64,000 bases of DNA from Amycolatopsis sp. NBC_01480 (GTDB lineage Bacteria > Actinomycetota > Actinomycetes > Mycobacteriales > Pseudonocardiaceae): positions 7,874,001 to 7,938,000 of the forward strand of contig NZ_CP109442.1 of NCBI RefSeq assembly GCF_036227205.1, read 5' to 3'. Positions within the stretch are counted from its first letter, which is position 1; every line of letters starts with the position of its first letter. This document shows positions 7,751 to 16,766 of this stretch, in pieces. The position numbers and the translations under genes are program-made. The notes beneath the pieces were generated by a model, which was given only the letters and a program-made list of their open reading frames with translations, ran no database searches and had not been told where the DNA came from.

Positions 7751-10700
7751 GTGAAGCGGGATGAGCTGGCGCCGTACTACCGGCAGGTGGGGTCGCCGAT
7801 GGTGCGGGCGAGCGTGCTTACCGGCGAGACGATCGTGCCGCCCTGGCCCGTGCCGGAGGAGGACGCCGCCGGCGAGCGGTGGGTCGGATGGCTCGCCGCG
7901 GCCTGGGCGGAACGGCCGGTGGCCGAGGCGGTCTCGATCGCCAGTCCGGTGCTCGCTGCGCGGATCGAGGCCGTGCTCACCGGAGGGACAGCCGAGGCGG
8001 GGCAGGTGCGGCGTATGGCGTTGGCACTGGCGCGTTATAGGGTGCGGCTGCGCGGCCGGGCCACCCCGTTCGGGGTCTGCGCCGGGGTGAGCAGCGCCCG
8101 CTTCGGCCCGCACCTGTCCGCCCGATGGACGGAGGGCCACCAGGCCCGCACCCGGCCGGACGCGGTCTGGCTCTCCCGGGTGATCGCCCGGCTCGAAGCG
8201 TCTTCCGGTCTGCGGCGGCGGCTAACCGTCGTGATCAACGACCAGACGGTGGTACGCGGTGAACGCCTCGTCATGACCTGGGCACCGCATGCCGGAGCCG
8301 GCGGGGCGCAGGCCGAGGTGTCGGTGCGGCTGAACCCCGTCGTGCGGACGGTGATGCAGCGGGCGCGCTCGCCGCTGCGGGTCGGCGATCTGATCGTCCA
8401 GCTCGCCGCTGAGCACCCGGGCGCCCCGGCCGCGGGGCTGGAGGCGATGGTCGGCGAGCTGGTAGTCCGGGGGATTCTGATCAGCAGCCTGCGGCCCCCG
8501 TCGACCATCACCGACGTTCTCGCCCATCTCCTGGACCAGCTGACTGCCGCGGACGCGATGGATCTGCCGGAAACAGGGCCGTTGGTCAGGGAGCTGCAGG
8601 CGATCCACCGGCAGCTGCAGGACGCCGACCGCGCCACGTCCTGGGTCGAAGGCCGGGCACGGCGCGCCGCCGCCGAGCGGATGCGCGCGCTCGCCGGCGA
8701 TATCGCTCAGCCCGTGGCGGTGGATCTGCGACTGGGCTGCAGTCTGGTGCTGCCGACGGCTGTGGCGGGTGAAGCCGCTCGCGCCGCCGAGGCACTGATC
8801 CGGCTGAGCCCGGCACCCGCGGGCACCACGTCGTGGCGCGAGTACCACAGCCGGTTCCTGGGCCAGTACGGCCCAGGAACACCAGTCGCGGTCGACCAGC
8901 TCGTGGACCCCACCGACGGAGTCGGCTTTCCCGCGCACTTCGCACCGGCTGCTCCCGCAGTCCGGGAGGTCCCGTCGCGCGACGGGGTACTGCTCGCCCT
9001 GGCCCAGCAGGCCGCGCTGGAACACGTCACCGAGGTCGTGCTCGACGAGCGAGGACTCGACCAGCTGGCCGGCGGACAGGGGACGCGGCCGGTGTCGCCT
9101 GCGGACCTGTGGGTCGATGTCCGCGCCGCCACGCCGGTCGCGCTCGACAAGGGCGACTTCACGTTGGGCGTGTGCGGGTTCGGCCGCCGGGCCGCTCACC
9201 TCGGCCGCTTCCTCGACCTGCTCGACCAGCCCGACCGGCAACAGATCACCAACCTGCCCACCAGCGTGCGCGGAGCTGTCGCCGCCCAGCTGTCGTTCCC
9301 GCCCCAGCAGGTGCGGCAGGAGAACGTCCAACGTGTCCCGTCCGTCCTGCCGGACACGATCACCCTGGCCGAATACGGCGACCCATCCCCACACCGGATC
9401 CCGGTGGCCGACCTCGCGGTCATCGCCGCCCAGCACCGGCTGTACGTGGTGTCGCTGTCGAGGCGGCGGGTGGTGGAGCCGGTGCTCCTGCATGCCGGGG
9501 CCTGGCACACGATGCCGCCGCTGGCCCGGCTGCTGCTCGAGATCCCCCGCTCCGCCCACGCCGCGGTCACCTCGTTCGACTGGGGCGCCGCCGCGATCCT
9601 GCCGTTCGTGCCCCGGCTGCGGTACGGCCGCACCATCCTCGCCCCCGCCCGGTGGCGTGTCGACCCGGCCGACCTGCCCGGCTCGACGGCATCGACCCGT
9701 GACTGGAACACGGCTCTGCAGGCGCTTCGCGCGCGTCGCCGGTTGCCCGAGGGCATCGAGGTGGGGACCGGTGATCGGCAGCTGCGGCTGAATCTGGGCC
9801 AGGCAATGGATCGGGCTCTGCTGCGCGCCCACCTGACCGCGGCCGACGGCCCGCTCACCGTCGCGGAAGCGCCCGCCGCCGCCGACTACGGCTGGTTCGC
9901 CGGCCGGGCCCACGAGATCGTCGTCCCGCTGACCGCGACCGGCCCGCCCGACCCGCCGCCGGCGTTCCTGCGCGGACGGGCACCGCTGGTCGTGAGCGAG
10001 CCCGACAACCTGGTGGTGTACGCCAAGCTGTACGGGCACCCCGACCTCGTCGACACGATCCTGACTGAGCACCTGCCGCGGCTGCTGGCCGGTTGGGACA
10101 GGCCGCCGCGCTGGTGGTTCGTGCGCTACCGCCACCCCACCCCGCACCTGCGGCTGCGTGTTCACGACCCGGACCACGGCCGCGCCGCCGCCCGGGTGGC
10201 CACCTGGGCGGGAAACCTCCGCATGCTCGGTCTCCTCGGCGAGATCAGCTTCGGCACCTACCGTCCCGAGACCGGCCGGTACGGGACCGGTCCAGCCATG
10301 ACGGCGGCCGAGAACCTGTTCGCCGCCGACTCCGCCGCGATCCTCGCCCAGCTCGCTGCCGTGTCCGCTGGGGGCGGCGTGCATCCGCACGCCCTGACCG
10401 CTGCGAGCCTGCTGGATCTGGCCGCCGCGGTGACCGGCAGCGCGAGCGCCGGGACGCGGTGGTTCATCGACCATCCGGAACTCGCCACCGACGCGCCGCC
10501 CCTGGACCGCGAGACCCGCCGGCAGACCTTGTGCCTCGCCGATCGGCAGGCCGTGTGCCGCCTGCCCGGCGGCGAGGCGATCGCCGGCGCCTGGGCGGCA
10601 CGGGCACAGGCCGCCACCCGATATGCCGCCGGCCTCCGCCGTACCGCAACACGCGTGACACCCGCCTCGGCGCTCACCTCGCTGCTGCACCTGCACCACA

Positions 10701-10813
10701 ACCGTGCCCTCGGCATCGACGCGGAAACCGAAGCGGTCACGCACAAGCTGGCCCGGGCCGTCGCTCTGGCCCACGCCGCCCGCCAGCAGACCGAGAAGGG
10801 GGACGCCGCATGA
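7751..10813 (+). CDS. lanB: Class I lanthipeptide dehydratase LanB
   Basis: A 1,020-residue full-length dehydratase that uses glutamyl-tRNA to activate Ser/Thr of the precursor and then eliminates glutamate to give dehydroalanine and dehydrobutyrine. The N-terminal glutamylation domain (Lant_dehydr_N; VRLRGRATPFGVCAGVS at about 96-112) covers about 1-650. The C-terminal elimination domain (SpaB_C-like; WWFVRYRHPTPHLRLRV at about 792-808) covers about 720-1000. Start is GTG with GGGAGG upstream. The stop overlaps the LanC start in ATGA, so the two are translationally coupled. Length is normal and the frame intact. Confidence 0.95.
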   Translation: MKRDELAPYYRQVGSPMVRASVLTGETIVPPWPVPEEDAAGERWVGWLAAAWAERPVAEAVSIASPVLAARIEAVLTGGTAEAGQVRRMALALARYRVRLRGRATPFGVCAGVSSARFGPHLSARWTEGHQARTRPDAVWLSRVIARLEASSGLRRRLTVVINDQTVVRGERLVMTWAPHAGAGGAQAEVSVRLNPVVRTVMQRARSPLRVGDLIVQLAAEHPGAPAAGLEAMVGELVVRGILISSLRPPSTITDVLAHLLDQLTAADAMDLPETGPLVRELQAIHRQLQDADRATSWVEGRARRAAAERMRALAGDIAQPVAVDLRLGCSLVLPTAVAGEAARAAEALIRLSPAPAGTTSWREYHSRFLGQYGPGTPVAVDQLVDPTDGVGFPAHFAPAAPAVREVPSRDGVLLALAQQAALEHVTEVVLDERGLDQLAGGQGTRPVSPADLWVDVRAATPVALDKGDFTLGVCGFGRRAAHLGRFLDLLDQPDRQQITNLPTSVRGAVAAQLSFPPQQVRQENVQRVPSVLPDTITLAEYGDPSPHRIPVADLAVIAAQHRLYVVSLSRRRVVEPVLLHAGAWHTMPPLARLLLEIPRSAHAAVTSFDWGAAAILPFVPRLRYGRTILAPARWRVDPADLPGSTASTRDWNTALQALRARRRLPEGIEVGTGDRQLRLNLGQAMDRALLRAHLTAADGPLTVAEAPAAADYGWFAGRAHEIVVPLTATGPPDPPPAFLRGRAPLVVSEPDNLVVYAKLYGHPDLVDTILTEHLPRLLAGWDRPPRWWFVRYRHPTPHLRLRVHDPDHGRAAARVATWAGNLRMLGLLGEISFGTYRPETGRYGTGPAMTAAENLFAADSAAILAQLAAVSAGGGVHPHALTAASLLDLAAAVTGSASAGTRWFIDHPELATDAPPLDRETRRQTLCLADRQAVCRLPGGEAIAGAWAARAQAATRYAAGLRRTATRVTPASALTSLLHLHHNRALGIDAETEAVTHKLARAVALAHAARQQTEKGDAA

Positions 10814-12090
10814 TCACGCTGGACACCGGCCGGCGAGCTGCCGCCGCAGCGGCGGCCGACCGGCTCTCCGCAGCCCTGATCACGCCCCCGGCGGTGGACT
10901 ACGGCGACGACTACAGCCCGCGCAGCCCCCGCTGGCACGATCAATCGCTCTCCAAAGGAGCCGCGGGCGTCGCGATCCTGCACGGCCTGCGCGCCCAGCA
11001 CGGCCTGGCCGACCCGGCACCGGTGCACGCGTGGCTGGCCAGCGCCGCCCGCGACGACCTGAGCGCCGGCCCGCCCAGTGCCGGGCAGGTCGGCGCCGGA
11101 CTGTGGTTCGGCGCCCCGGCCGTGGCCTTCGCCCTCCACACCGCCGCCCCTGGCGCCTACCCGCACGACATGGCCGCCCTCGACGCCAGCGTTGCCCAGC
11201 TCGTCGAGACCCGTCTCGCCGCGGCCCACGACCGCATCGACGCCGGGCAGCGTCCCTCGCAGTACGAGTTCGACCTCACCCGCGGCCTGACCGGTCTCGG
11301 CGCCTACCTCCTGCACCGGGACCCCGGCGGCCATCTCGTCCGCCGGGTCGTGGCCTACCTGGTGCGGCTGACCGAGCCGGTAGACGCCGACGACGAGGCG
11401 GGGCCCGGGGCGCCGGGGTGGTGGACCCGCGACAGCTCGGCCCACGACCGCGATCCCGCCTTCGCCCAGGGGGAGGCCAATTTCGGTGTGGCACACGGCA
11501 TTCCCGGCCCGCTCGCGTTCCTGGCCCTGGCACTTCGGCACGGCGTGGTCGTCGACGGCCAGGAGGCTGCCCTCGACCGGATCTGCCGGTGGCTGGAGAA
11601 CTGGCGGCAGCAGGGCCCGGCAGGACCCTGGTGGCCCGAGCGGATCACCGTGCACGAACTCCACGCCCACCGGACCCGGCAGGACCGGCCTTTGCGGCCG
11701 TCCTGGTGCTACGGCACCCCCGGCCTCGCCCGCGCCCAGCAGCTCGCCGCCCTCGCCCTGAACGATCCCGTGCGCCAGGCGGCCGCAGAGGACGCCTTCG
11801 CACGCTGCCTCTGCGACCCCGCCCAACAGGGCAGCCTCACCGACCCGGCCCTGTGCCACGGCCGCGCCGGGCTCCTCGCAACGACCTGGCACGCCGCCGC
11901 CGACGCGAGCACACCCGCTCTGGCCATTCACATCCCGCGCCTGCTCGACCAGCTCCTCGACGACGCCCGCCACACCCCGTCCGAGGCTCTGCCCGGTCTG
12001 ATCGAGGGCACCGCCGGCATCGCCCTGACCCTGCACACCCTGGCCACCGGAATCAGCCCTGGCTGGAGCGCCTGCCTCCTTCTCACTTGA
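10810..12090 (+). CDS. lanC: Lanthionine synthetase C family cyclase LanC
   Basis: A 426-residue zinc cyclase that adds Cys thiols to dehydrated residues of the precursor to form lanthionine rings. The family signatures are in order: AHGIPG (about 222-227), SWCYGTPG (about 298-305) with the first zinc Cys, and LCHGRAG (about 350) with the adjacent Cys and His ligands, so the active site is complete. The start ATG overlaps the LanB stop. The methyltransferase gene follows after 30 bp in the same direction, giving one lanB-lanC-methyltransferase transcript. Confidence 0.95.
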   Translation: MITLDTGRRAAAAAAADRLSAALITPPAVDYGDDYSPRSPRWHDQSLSKGAAGVAILHGLRAQHGLADPAPVHAWLASAARDDLSAGPPSAGQVGAGLWFGAPAVAFALHTAAPGAYPHDMAALDASVAQLVETRLAAAHDRIDAGQRPSQYEFDLTRGLTGLGAYLLHRDPGGHLVRRVVAYLVRLTEPVDADDEAGPGAPGWWTRDSSAHDRDPAFAQGEANFGVAHGIPGPLAFLALALRHGVVVDGQEAALDRICRWLENWRQQGPAGPWWPERITVHELHAHRTRQDRPLRPSWCYGTPGLARAQQLAALALNDPVRQAAAEDAFARCLCDPAQQGSLTDPALCHGRAGLLATTWHAAADASTPALAIHIPRLLDQLLDDARHTPSEALPGLIEGTAGIALTLHTLATGISPGWSACLLLT

Positions 12091-12120
12091 GCACCACCAC
12101 AACCCGACGGGAACCCGACG

Positions 12121-14202
12121 ATGAACGACCGCGAACCGGCCACCCTGTGGCGGCAGGTCAACCTGTGGTGCGACAGCTGGCAGGCCGCCGAACGCATGGG
12201 CGTCCACCACCTGGCGCCGCTCCTGACCGAAGCCGAAGGAAACGGAGACCTCACCGCGTGGTGGTACATCCGCAAACGCGACATATGGCGACTACGAATC
12301 CAGCCCACCGAAACCCGTGACGCCGCAACAGTTCTCACGCAGTTCACGACCACGCTCACCGAACGCGCCGCGATCCGGCGCGCCGAGAGCGCAATCTACG
12401 AAGCCGAGACCCGCCGCTTCGGCGGCCCGGCCGCGATGCAGGCCGCCCACCGGCTGTTCCACACCGACAGCCGCCATATCCTGGCTCACCTCGCTCGCGG
12501 CGGCGACGATCACCGGAGCGAGATCGGCGTGCGGCTGGCCACCCGGATGATGCTCGCCGCCGGCCAAGACTTCTACGAACAAGGCGACGTCTGGGCCCAG
12601 GTCGCCGAGCAGCGAGCCGATGACGGAAGCGCGCCGTCCCCGGCCACGCTCGCCGCGGTGCAGACGCTCATCACGGCCCAGGCCGACACCGACGACAGCC
12701 CCCTCACCCAGGCACCTGGCTGGGCGACGGCGTTCGAAGACGCCGGGCGCACCCTCGCCGAGCTGGCCCAGCATGGACAGCTCGCACGAGGGCTACGGGC
12801 CGTCCTCGCCGACCAGCTGCTGTTCGCCTTCAACCGGCTCGGGATCCCCGCAGCCCACCAGAAAACCCTCGCCACTGCCGCCAGCCGCGTGATCTTCCAC
12901 CGGGAACCCACACCCGAAAGAACCCCGCGAGGCAACGAAACCGCGCCCGTTGATTCCCCTACAGTCAGGACCGTGACCATGAACACCGTCGACACCGCCG
13001 CGCTCGAACTGCAGGAGCAGGAGCTGCGGGAGGCCCTCGTCGCCAAGATCGATCACCTCGGCATTTTCCGCACCACAGCAGTGAAAGATGTTTTCCGGCA
13101 GCTGCGCCGGTCCCTTTTTCTGCCCGGCGTCGACCTGGCCACGGCGTACGGGTACAAGGCCGTGGTGACCAAACGTGCGGACGACGGCACCGCCCTATCC
13201 TCCGCCTCCAGCCCCGGCATCGTGGCCACGCAACTCGAACAACTCGACGCCCGCCCCGGCAACCGTGTCCTGGAGATCGGCGCGGCCACCGGTCTCAACG
13301 CCGGATACCTGGAACTCCTGGCCCGTCCGACCGGCTCGGTGGTCACCATCGAATTCGACGACGACCTCGCCGACGGCGCCCGCACCAACCTCGCCGCAGC
13401 CGGCTTCAACCGCGTCACCGTGCTCTGCCGGGACGGCGCCCTCGGCGACCCCGACAACGCCCCGTTCGACAGGATCATCGTCACCGCTGGCGCCTGGGAC
13501 ATCCCGGCCGCCTGGTGGCACCAGCTCGCCCCCGCCGGACGGCTCGTCGTCCCGATCCGCCTGCACGGCAGCGGCCTCACCCGCTCCATCGCCCTCGTCC
13601 GCACCGCGGAAAACCGCATGGTCAGCACCGACGCCGAGGTATGCGGCTTCGTGCCCATGCGCGGCGCCACCGAAGAAGAAGAGATCCACGTCCGCCTCAC
13701 CGACGACGTCATCCTCAAGATCGACCCCGCCGACCACGCCGACCACACCGCGCTCGCGAACGCCCTCAACCACCCCGCACACCACCACTGGACCGGCCTC
13801 CACGTCCGCCACGACGAACCCGCCGCCCACCTCGACCTCTGGCTCGCCACCATCCAAAAAGACCTCAACTTCGGCAAACTGGCCGTCGGCGCCGCGGCCC
13901 GCGACCTCGGCCTCGCCGACCCCGCCCTGCGCTGGGCCGGAGCCACCCTCTACAACGGCGGCACCATCGCCTACCTCACCACCTGCCCCATCGACGACGA
14001 CACCAACGAGCTGGGCATCACCGCCCACGGACCGGACGCCGGCAAAGTCAGCACCCAGCTGAACGACCTGCTGCACCACTGGGACCAGCACCGGCCCGCG
14101 CAGCCCACCATCACCGCCTACCCCTCCTCCACCAGCGACGACCAACTTCAAGCAGGCGCCCACATCACCCGCCCAAACACTTGGCTGACCATCGCCTGGT
14201 AG
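12121..14202 (+). CDS. FxLD-system methyltransferase: SpaB_C-like domain fused to PIMT-type O-methyltransferase
   Basis: A 693-residue fusion. Residues about 1-260 resemble the thiopeptide/lantibiotic SpaB_C domain (HHLAPLLTEA, WWYIRKRDIWRLRI). Residues about 290-510 are a protein-L-isoaspartate methyltransferase-like SAM enzyme (SAM motif RVLEIGAATGLNAGYLELL, then a TGSVVTIEFDDD segment). A C-terminal part of about 180 residues is typical of the methyltransferase FxLD system. Characterised relatives in class I lanthipeptide clusters methylate an Asp side chain of the ring-bearing peptide, and spontaneous succinimide formation then gives isoaspartate. The same reaction is expected here on one or more core Asp residues. 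The SpaB_C part probably positions the peptide. Confidence 0.9.
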   Translation: MNDREPATLWRQVNLWCDSWQAAERMGVHHLAPLLTEAEGNGDLTAWWYIRKRDIWRLRIQPTETRDAATVLTQFTTTLTERAAIRRAESAIYEAETRRFGGPAAMQAAHRLFHTDSRHILAHLARGGDDHRSEIGVRLATRMMLAAGQDFYEQGDVWAQVAEQRADDGSAPSPATLAAVQTLITAQADTDDSPLTQAPGWATAFEDAGRTLAELAQHGQLARGLRAVLADQLLFAFNRLGIPAAHQKTLATAASRVIFHREPTPERTPRGNETAPVDSPTVRTVTMNTVDTAALELQEQELREALVAKIDHLGIFRTTAVKDVFRQLRRSLFLPGVDLATAYGYKAVVTKRADDGTALSSASSPGIVATQLEQLDARPGNRVLEIGAATGLNAGYLELLARPTGSVVTIEFDDDLADGARTNLAAAGFNRVTVLCRDGALGDPDNAPFDRIIVTAGAWDIPAAWWHQLAPAGRLVVPIRLHGSGLTRSIALVRTAENRMVSTDAEVCGFVPMRGATEEEEIHVRLTDDVILKIDPADHADHTALANALNHPAHHHWTGLHVRHDEPAAHLDLWLATIQKDLNFGKLAVGAAARDLGLADPALRWAGATLYNGGTIAYLTTCPIDDDTNELGITAHGPDAGKVSTQLNDLLHHWDQHRPAQPTITAYPSSTSDDQLQAGAHITRPNTWLTIAW

Positions 14203-14687
14203 GCCAGTCGCAGCCGCACCACCGCTGGATTCTTGTGTACCCGGCGAACCTTCTCGCCAAAGCCCGCGCAGTTGTTCGGATAGACACGAGCATCTCGACC
14301 ATGCCCGCGCCCATGCGCGGGTATGGAACCACCCGGCGGCCCCAGCTGGAGAAGTCGCGGCTGCCGTTCAGCCAGACGCTCAGAGTGACGAGTTGGGGGC
14401 GCGGCGCGACTGGATGCCGAGTTTGCGCAGAACATTTCTCATGCCTCGTAGGAGACCGGCCGCCGCGGTCGGCGGCCGGTCAACACCTACTGGTCGACGG
14501 CTGGCGTGTCGGCGAGGTGGGGCAGGAGCGTCTCGAACCCACCTGGCGATGACCGCGGGATTAGGGACTGTGGTGCATGCCGGCCGCTAACCGTCCACGC
14601 CGCGATCATGCGCTAGCTTGCGGTCGCCCCACCAATCGGTTTTTCGCCGGTTGCGCCGGTCACGGGCTCCTGATCTGCGTTGATGGT
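14203..14687. other. 485-bp stretch after the lanthipeptide operon
   Basis: No supported gene. I found no transporter, protease or immunity gene here. It contains the hairpin listed at 14454-14481 and ends at the stop codon of the integrase remnant. Confidence 0.5.
14454..14481. terminator. Perfect GC-rich hairpin
   Basis: Arms of 12 bases (GACCGGCCGCCG and its complement) surround a CGGT loop. It lies 250 bases after the methyltransferase stop, so it could end that operon, or end transcription coming from the integrase side. No U tract. Confidence 0.5.
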
Positions 14688-14905
14688 TCACAGCATGTCG
14701 CCGACCCGTACTCGTCGCGCCGATTCATGCGCGCGTTCTGTTGCCGCGCTGGCTCCGTATCGCCTGGCCATCTGTGCGGTTGACCAACCGTTGAGCAGCA
14801 TGAGGTCGCCCTCGCTGCCGCCGGCCTTCATAAAATGGTGTGATGAGAAGTGCCTGCCGAGGTGGGCGTGCAGATTTCTGCCGAGCTCTTCGGCCGAGCC
14901 GGCTG
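14688..14905 (-). pseudogene. C-terminal remnant of a tyrosine recombinase/integrase
   Basis: About 65 residues match the end of actinomycete tyrosine recombinases: HLGRHFSSHHFMKAGGSEGD, then GWSTAQMARRYGASAA, closing with RVRVGDML and a stop. The box II His-x-x-Arg region is partly degraded (the Arg-His of GRH remains). The catalytic N-terminal part is missing: reading upstream runs straight into the GMC oxidoreductase fragment on the other strand. It is a dead fragment, useful as a marker of a former mobile element. Confidence 0.75.
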
Positions 14906-14908
14906 CAG

Positions 14909-15667
14909 GACCGTCGCAAGGGGGCGGTCTACCGGGTCCGGGCGGCGCGGGTCGTGGTGTGCGCGGACGGGCTGCGCACACCGCAGGTGCTGTTCGCCTC
15001 CGGCATCCGCCCGCGCGCGCTCGGCCACTACCTCAACGAGCACTTCCAGATGACCGCGTTTCTGGTGCTCGACGACGAGTTCGATCCGGCCGGGTACCCT
15101 CCGGGCGAGTTCGCCACTGTCCGCATCCCGTTCTCCGACGCCCGGCCGATGTAGGGCGGGGTCGTGGCGCTGGCCGGTTCCCCTTACCAGCTCGCCGTCG
15201 GCGACGACCTGCCGACCTCCCGGCTCGGCGTCTCCGTCTGGTACGCGGCGAAGGATATCCAGTTCGGCGACGCGGTCGAGTTCAGCGACACCGAGACCGA
15301 CTTCTACGGGATGCCGAAGATGACCATCCGCTACTCGCACACTGCGAAAGACCTCGCGACCATCGAGTCGATGCGCGCGAATTCCATCCGCAGTGCTTCC
15401 CGGATCGGCACGCTCGCGGAGGAACCCACCCTCGCCGCGGGCGGTTCTTCTCTGCATTACCAGGGCACTGTTCGCATGGGCGCCGACGACGACGGCGAGT
15501 CGGTCTGCGACCCGTACCTGCGGGTCTGGGCGGTCGACCACCTCTACGTCGGCGGCAACGGCGTCATCCCCACCGCCACCGCCGCGAACCCAACCCTCAC
15601 GATGGTCGCCCTGGCCTGGCGCGCGGCGAACCAGCTCGTCCGGGAACTCTGCGGCGCGGAGGGTTGA
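14909..15667 (+). pseudogene. GMC oxidoreductase, C-terminal half, with internal amber stop
   Basis: About 250 codons of a glucose-methanol-choline flavin oxidoreductase. RAARVVVCADGLRTPQVLFA is a typical mid-protein stretch, and DHLYVGGNGVIPTATAANPT (about 15535-15595) is the C-terminal signature with the catalytic Asn region. The FAD-binding N-terminal half is absent, cut at about 14905 against the integrase remnant. A TAG at 15152-15154 interrupts an otherwise continuous frame (SDARPM-stop-GGVVALAG). The TAG rules out selenocysteine decoding. Non-functional. Confidence 0.8.
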
Positions 15668-15674
15668 CACTGAC

Positions 15675-15970
15675 CTAGACATGGATCGGCAGCTGCGCCA
15701 GCACCACCCCTGCCGCGCTGTGCATGGTGACCACGCTCTTGCCGCGCTCCTCGAGCGGGCCTCGTTGAGGTTGATGCCGGGCAGCGCAAAGGTTCCGTTG
15801 CCGACGGTCGCGACGACGTAGGGGGACTGCGGGCGCGAGATGCTCACCGACTTGACCTCGGCGGACTTCACCAACCCGGTCACCGCCACGGTGGAGCCGT
15901 CGAGGTTCGGCTCGAAGTAGTAGAACACCGCGGTGGTGAACAGATACGGGCCGATCTGGAGGCCCACCTG
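15675..15970 (-). pseudogene. Frameshifted C-terminal fragment of an unrecognised protein
   Basis: Two minus-strand frames join into one protein-like reading. GLQIGPYLFTTAVFYYFEPN through VGNGTFALPGINLNEA (upper frame) shifts at about 15750 to EERGKSVVTMHSAAGVVLAQ and ends LPIHV-stop at 15675. Neither part has a start of its own. I do not recognise the family. It is a further decayed gene in this stretch. Confidence 0.5.
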
Positions 15971-15984
15971 CGCAACTTGGCGAC

Positions 15985-16275
15985 TTGTGTGTTCAGGCCG
16001 GACAGGACGCTCTGCTATCCCTCGTAACCAGCGCCTGCGACGAGCTTGACTGGCGTCAGGCCTGGCGGGCTCACCGGAAGGTCAGCCTGCTCGCAAAGGC
16101 GTTGCTCTCGGCCTCCTGGGATACCTGCGTGCCGGAGCTGATCCTGGTCGCGCCGGAGTCACTGGACAAGATTCTGGCTGAGCTGGAGACCGTCCAGCGG
16201 AGTACATCGAACCACCTCTGGAGTCTTCACTCGGACGAGCCAACGTTCATCGGTCGGCACCTTGCCAACGAATGA
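15985..16275 (+). CDS. Hypothetical protein, 96 residues
   Basis: The frame has protein-like composition, with a helical centre (AWRAHRKVSLLAKALLSASW) and LILVAPESLDKILAEL. I see no known family and no clear ribosome binding site, and its 5' end abuts the broken minus-strand gene. It is more likely a C-terminal fragment of a lost gene than a complete small protein. Confidence 0.35.
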   Translation: MCVQAGQDALLSLVTSACDELDWRQAWRAHRKVSLLAKALLSASWDTCVPELILVAPESLDKILAELETVQRSTSNHLWSLHSDEPTFIGRHLANE

Positions 16276-16353
16276 GGCACGCGGATCGATCCTCGGCGTG
16301 CTCGCGAGCAAACCGGTACACTAAAACGCATGATCTCCCGCAATAGGGGAGAT

Positions 16354-16391
16354 ATCCCACGCGTGGGGGTTCAAGTCCCCCCTCGGACACA
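16354..16391 (+). other. 3' end of a tRNA-Leu-like gene, candidate attachment site
   Basis: The sequence GTGGGGGTTCAAGTCCCCCC is a canonical T arm and is followed by CTCGGACAC, the acceptor strand expected of an actinomycete tRNA-Leu. No 5' half (GTGTCCGAG) is found upstream, so this is only the 3' part. Such tRNA 3' ends are the usual attB/attP core for tyrosine recombinases of integrative elements. An integrase remnant lies 1.5 kb to the left. Confidence 0.65.
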
Positions 16392-16404
16392 GTATTACCC
16401 CACG

Positions 16405-16421
16405 GATCGCGAAACGCGATC
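16405..16421. terminator. Small hairpin after the tRNA 3' end
   Basis: GATCGCG-AAA-CGCGATC is a perfect 7-bp stem with a 3-base loop 14 bases past the tRNA end. It could be the tRNA terminator or an integrase arm site. A second perfect 7-bp stem (GTAGCTC/GAGCTAC) is at 16439-16462. Confidence 0.4.
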
Positions 16422-16462
16422 TTGAAGCTGAGGCGATCGTAGCTCAGTTCGAATCGAGCTAC

Positions 16463-16766
16463 TTCAGCCGCCATCCAGCGCTTTCGCAGACGACGAGTCT
16501 TCCCACGACGTCGTTCGCCGGAGGGGACTGAGCCGGGTGTGGGTTGATGCCGATGCACGTTGGACCGCTGCCGGGGCTGTCGCCTCATGACGGCGTGTTC
16601 GAGTTCGTTCACCCGTTCGGCGCAGCGGATCGGGTGCAGGTTGTATAACGACTATGCGATAAGGCTGACACGATCAGCTGCGGAATGATGTGGACGAAGT
16701 CGAGATGAGCGCTGAGTCCCTGAAGACACTAGGACTCTGCGTGTCGACCGACTGATGGTGTCCACA
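16463..16766. other. About 300 bp without a supported gene
   Basis: A minus-strand frame crosses this stretch and the tRNA end (16247-16612), but part of it is just the tRNA read backwards. Nothing else is recognised. Confidence 0.4.

Noticed and set aside
8222..10774. An 850-codon minus-strand frame opposite LanB
   Set aside because: It is the mirror image of LanB coding sequence in a GC-rich genome; no recognisable motif.
15152..15154. Stop inside the GMC oxidoreductase considered as a recoded codon because a selenocysteine system is present
   Set aside because: The codon is TAG, not TGA, and the gene also lacks its N-terminal half.
16247..16612. Minus-strand 121-codon frame containing SEGGLEPPRVG
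   Set aside because: That motif is the well-known false translation of a tRNA 3' end read backwards, and the tRNA T arm is visible here.
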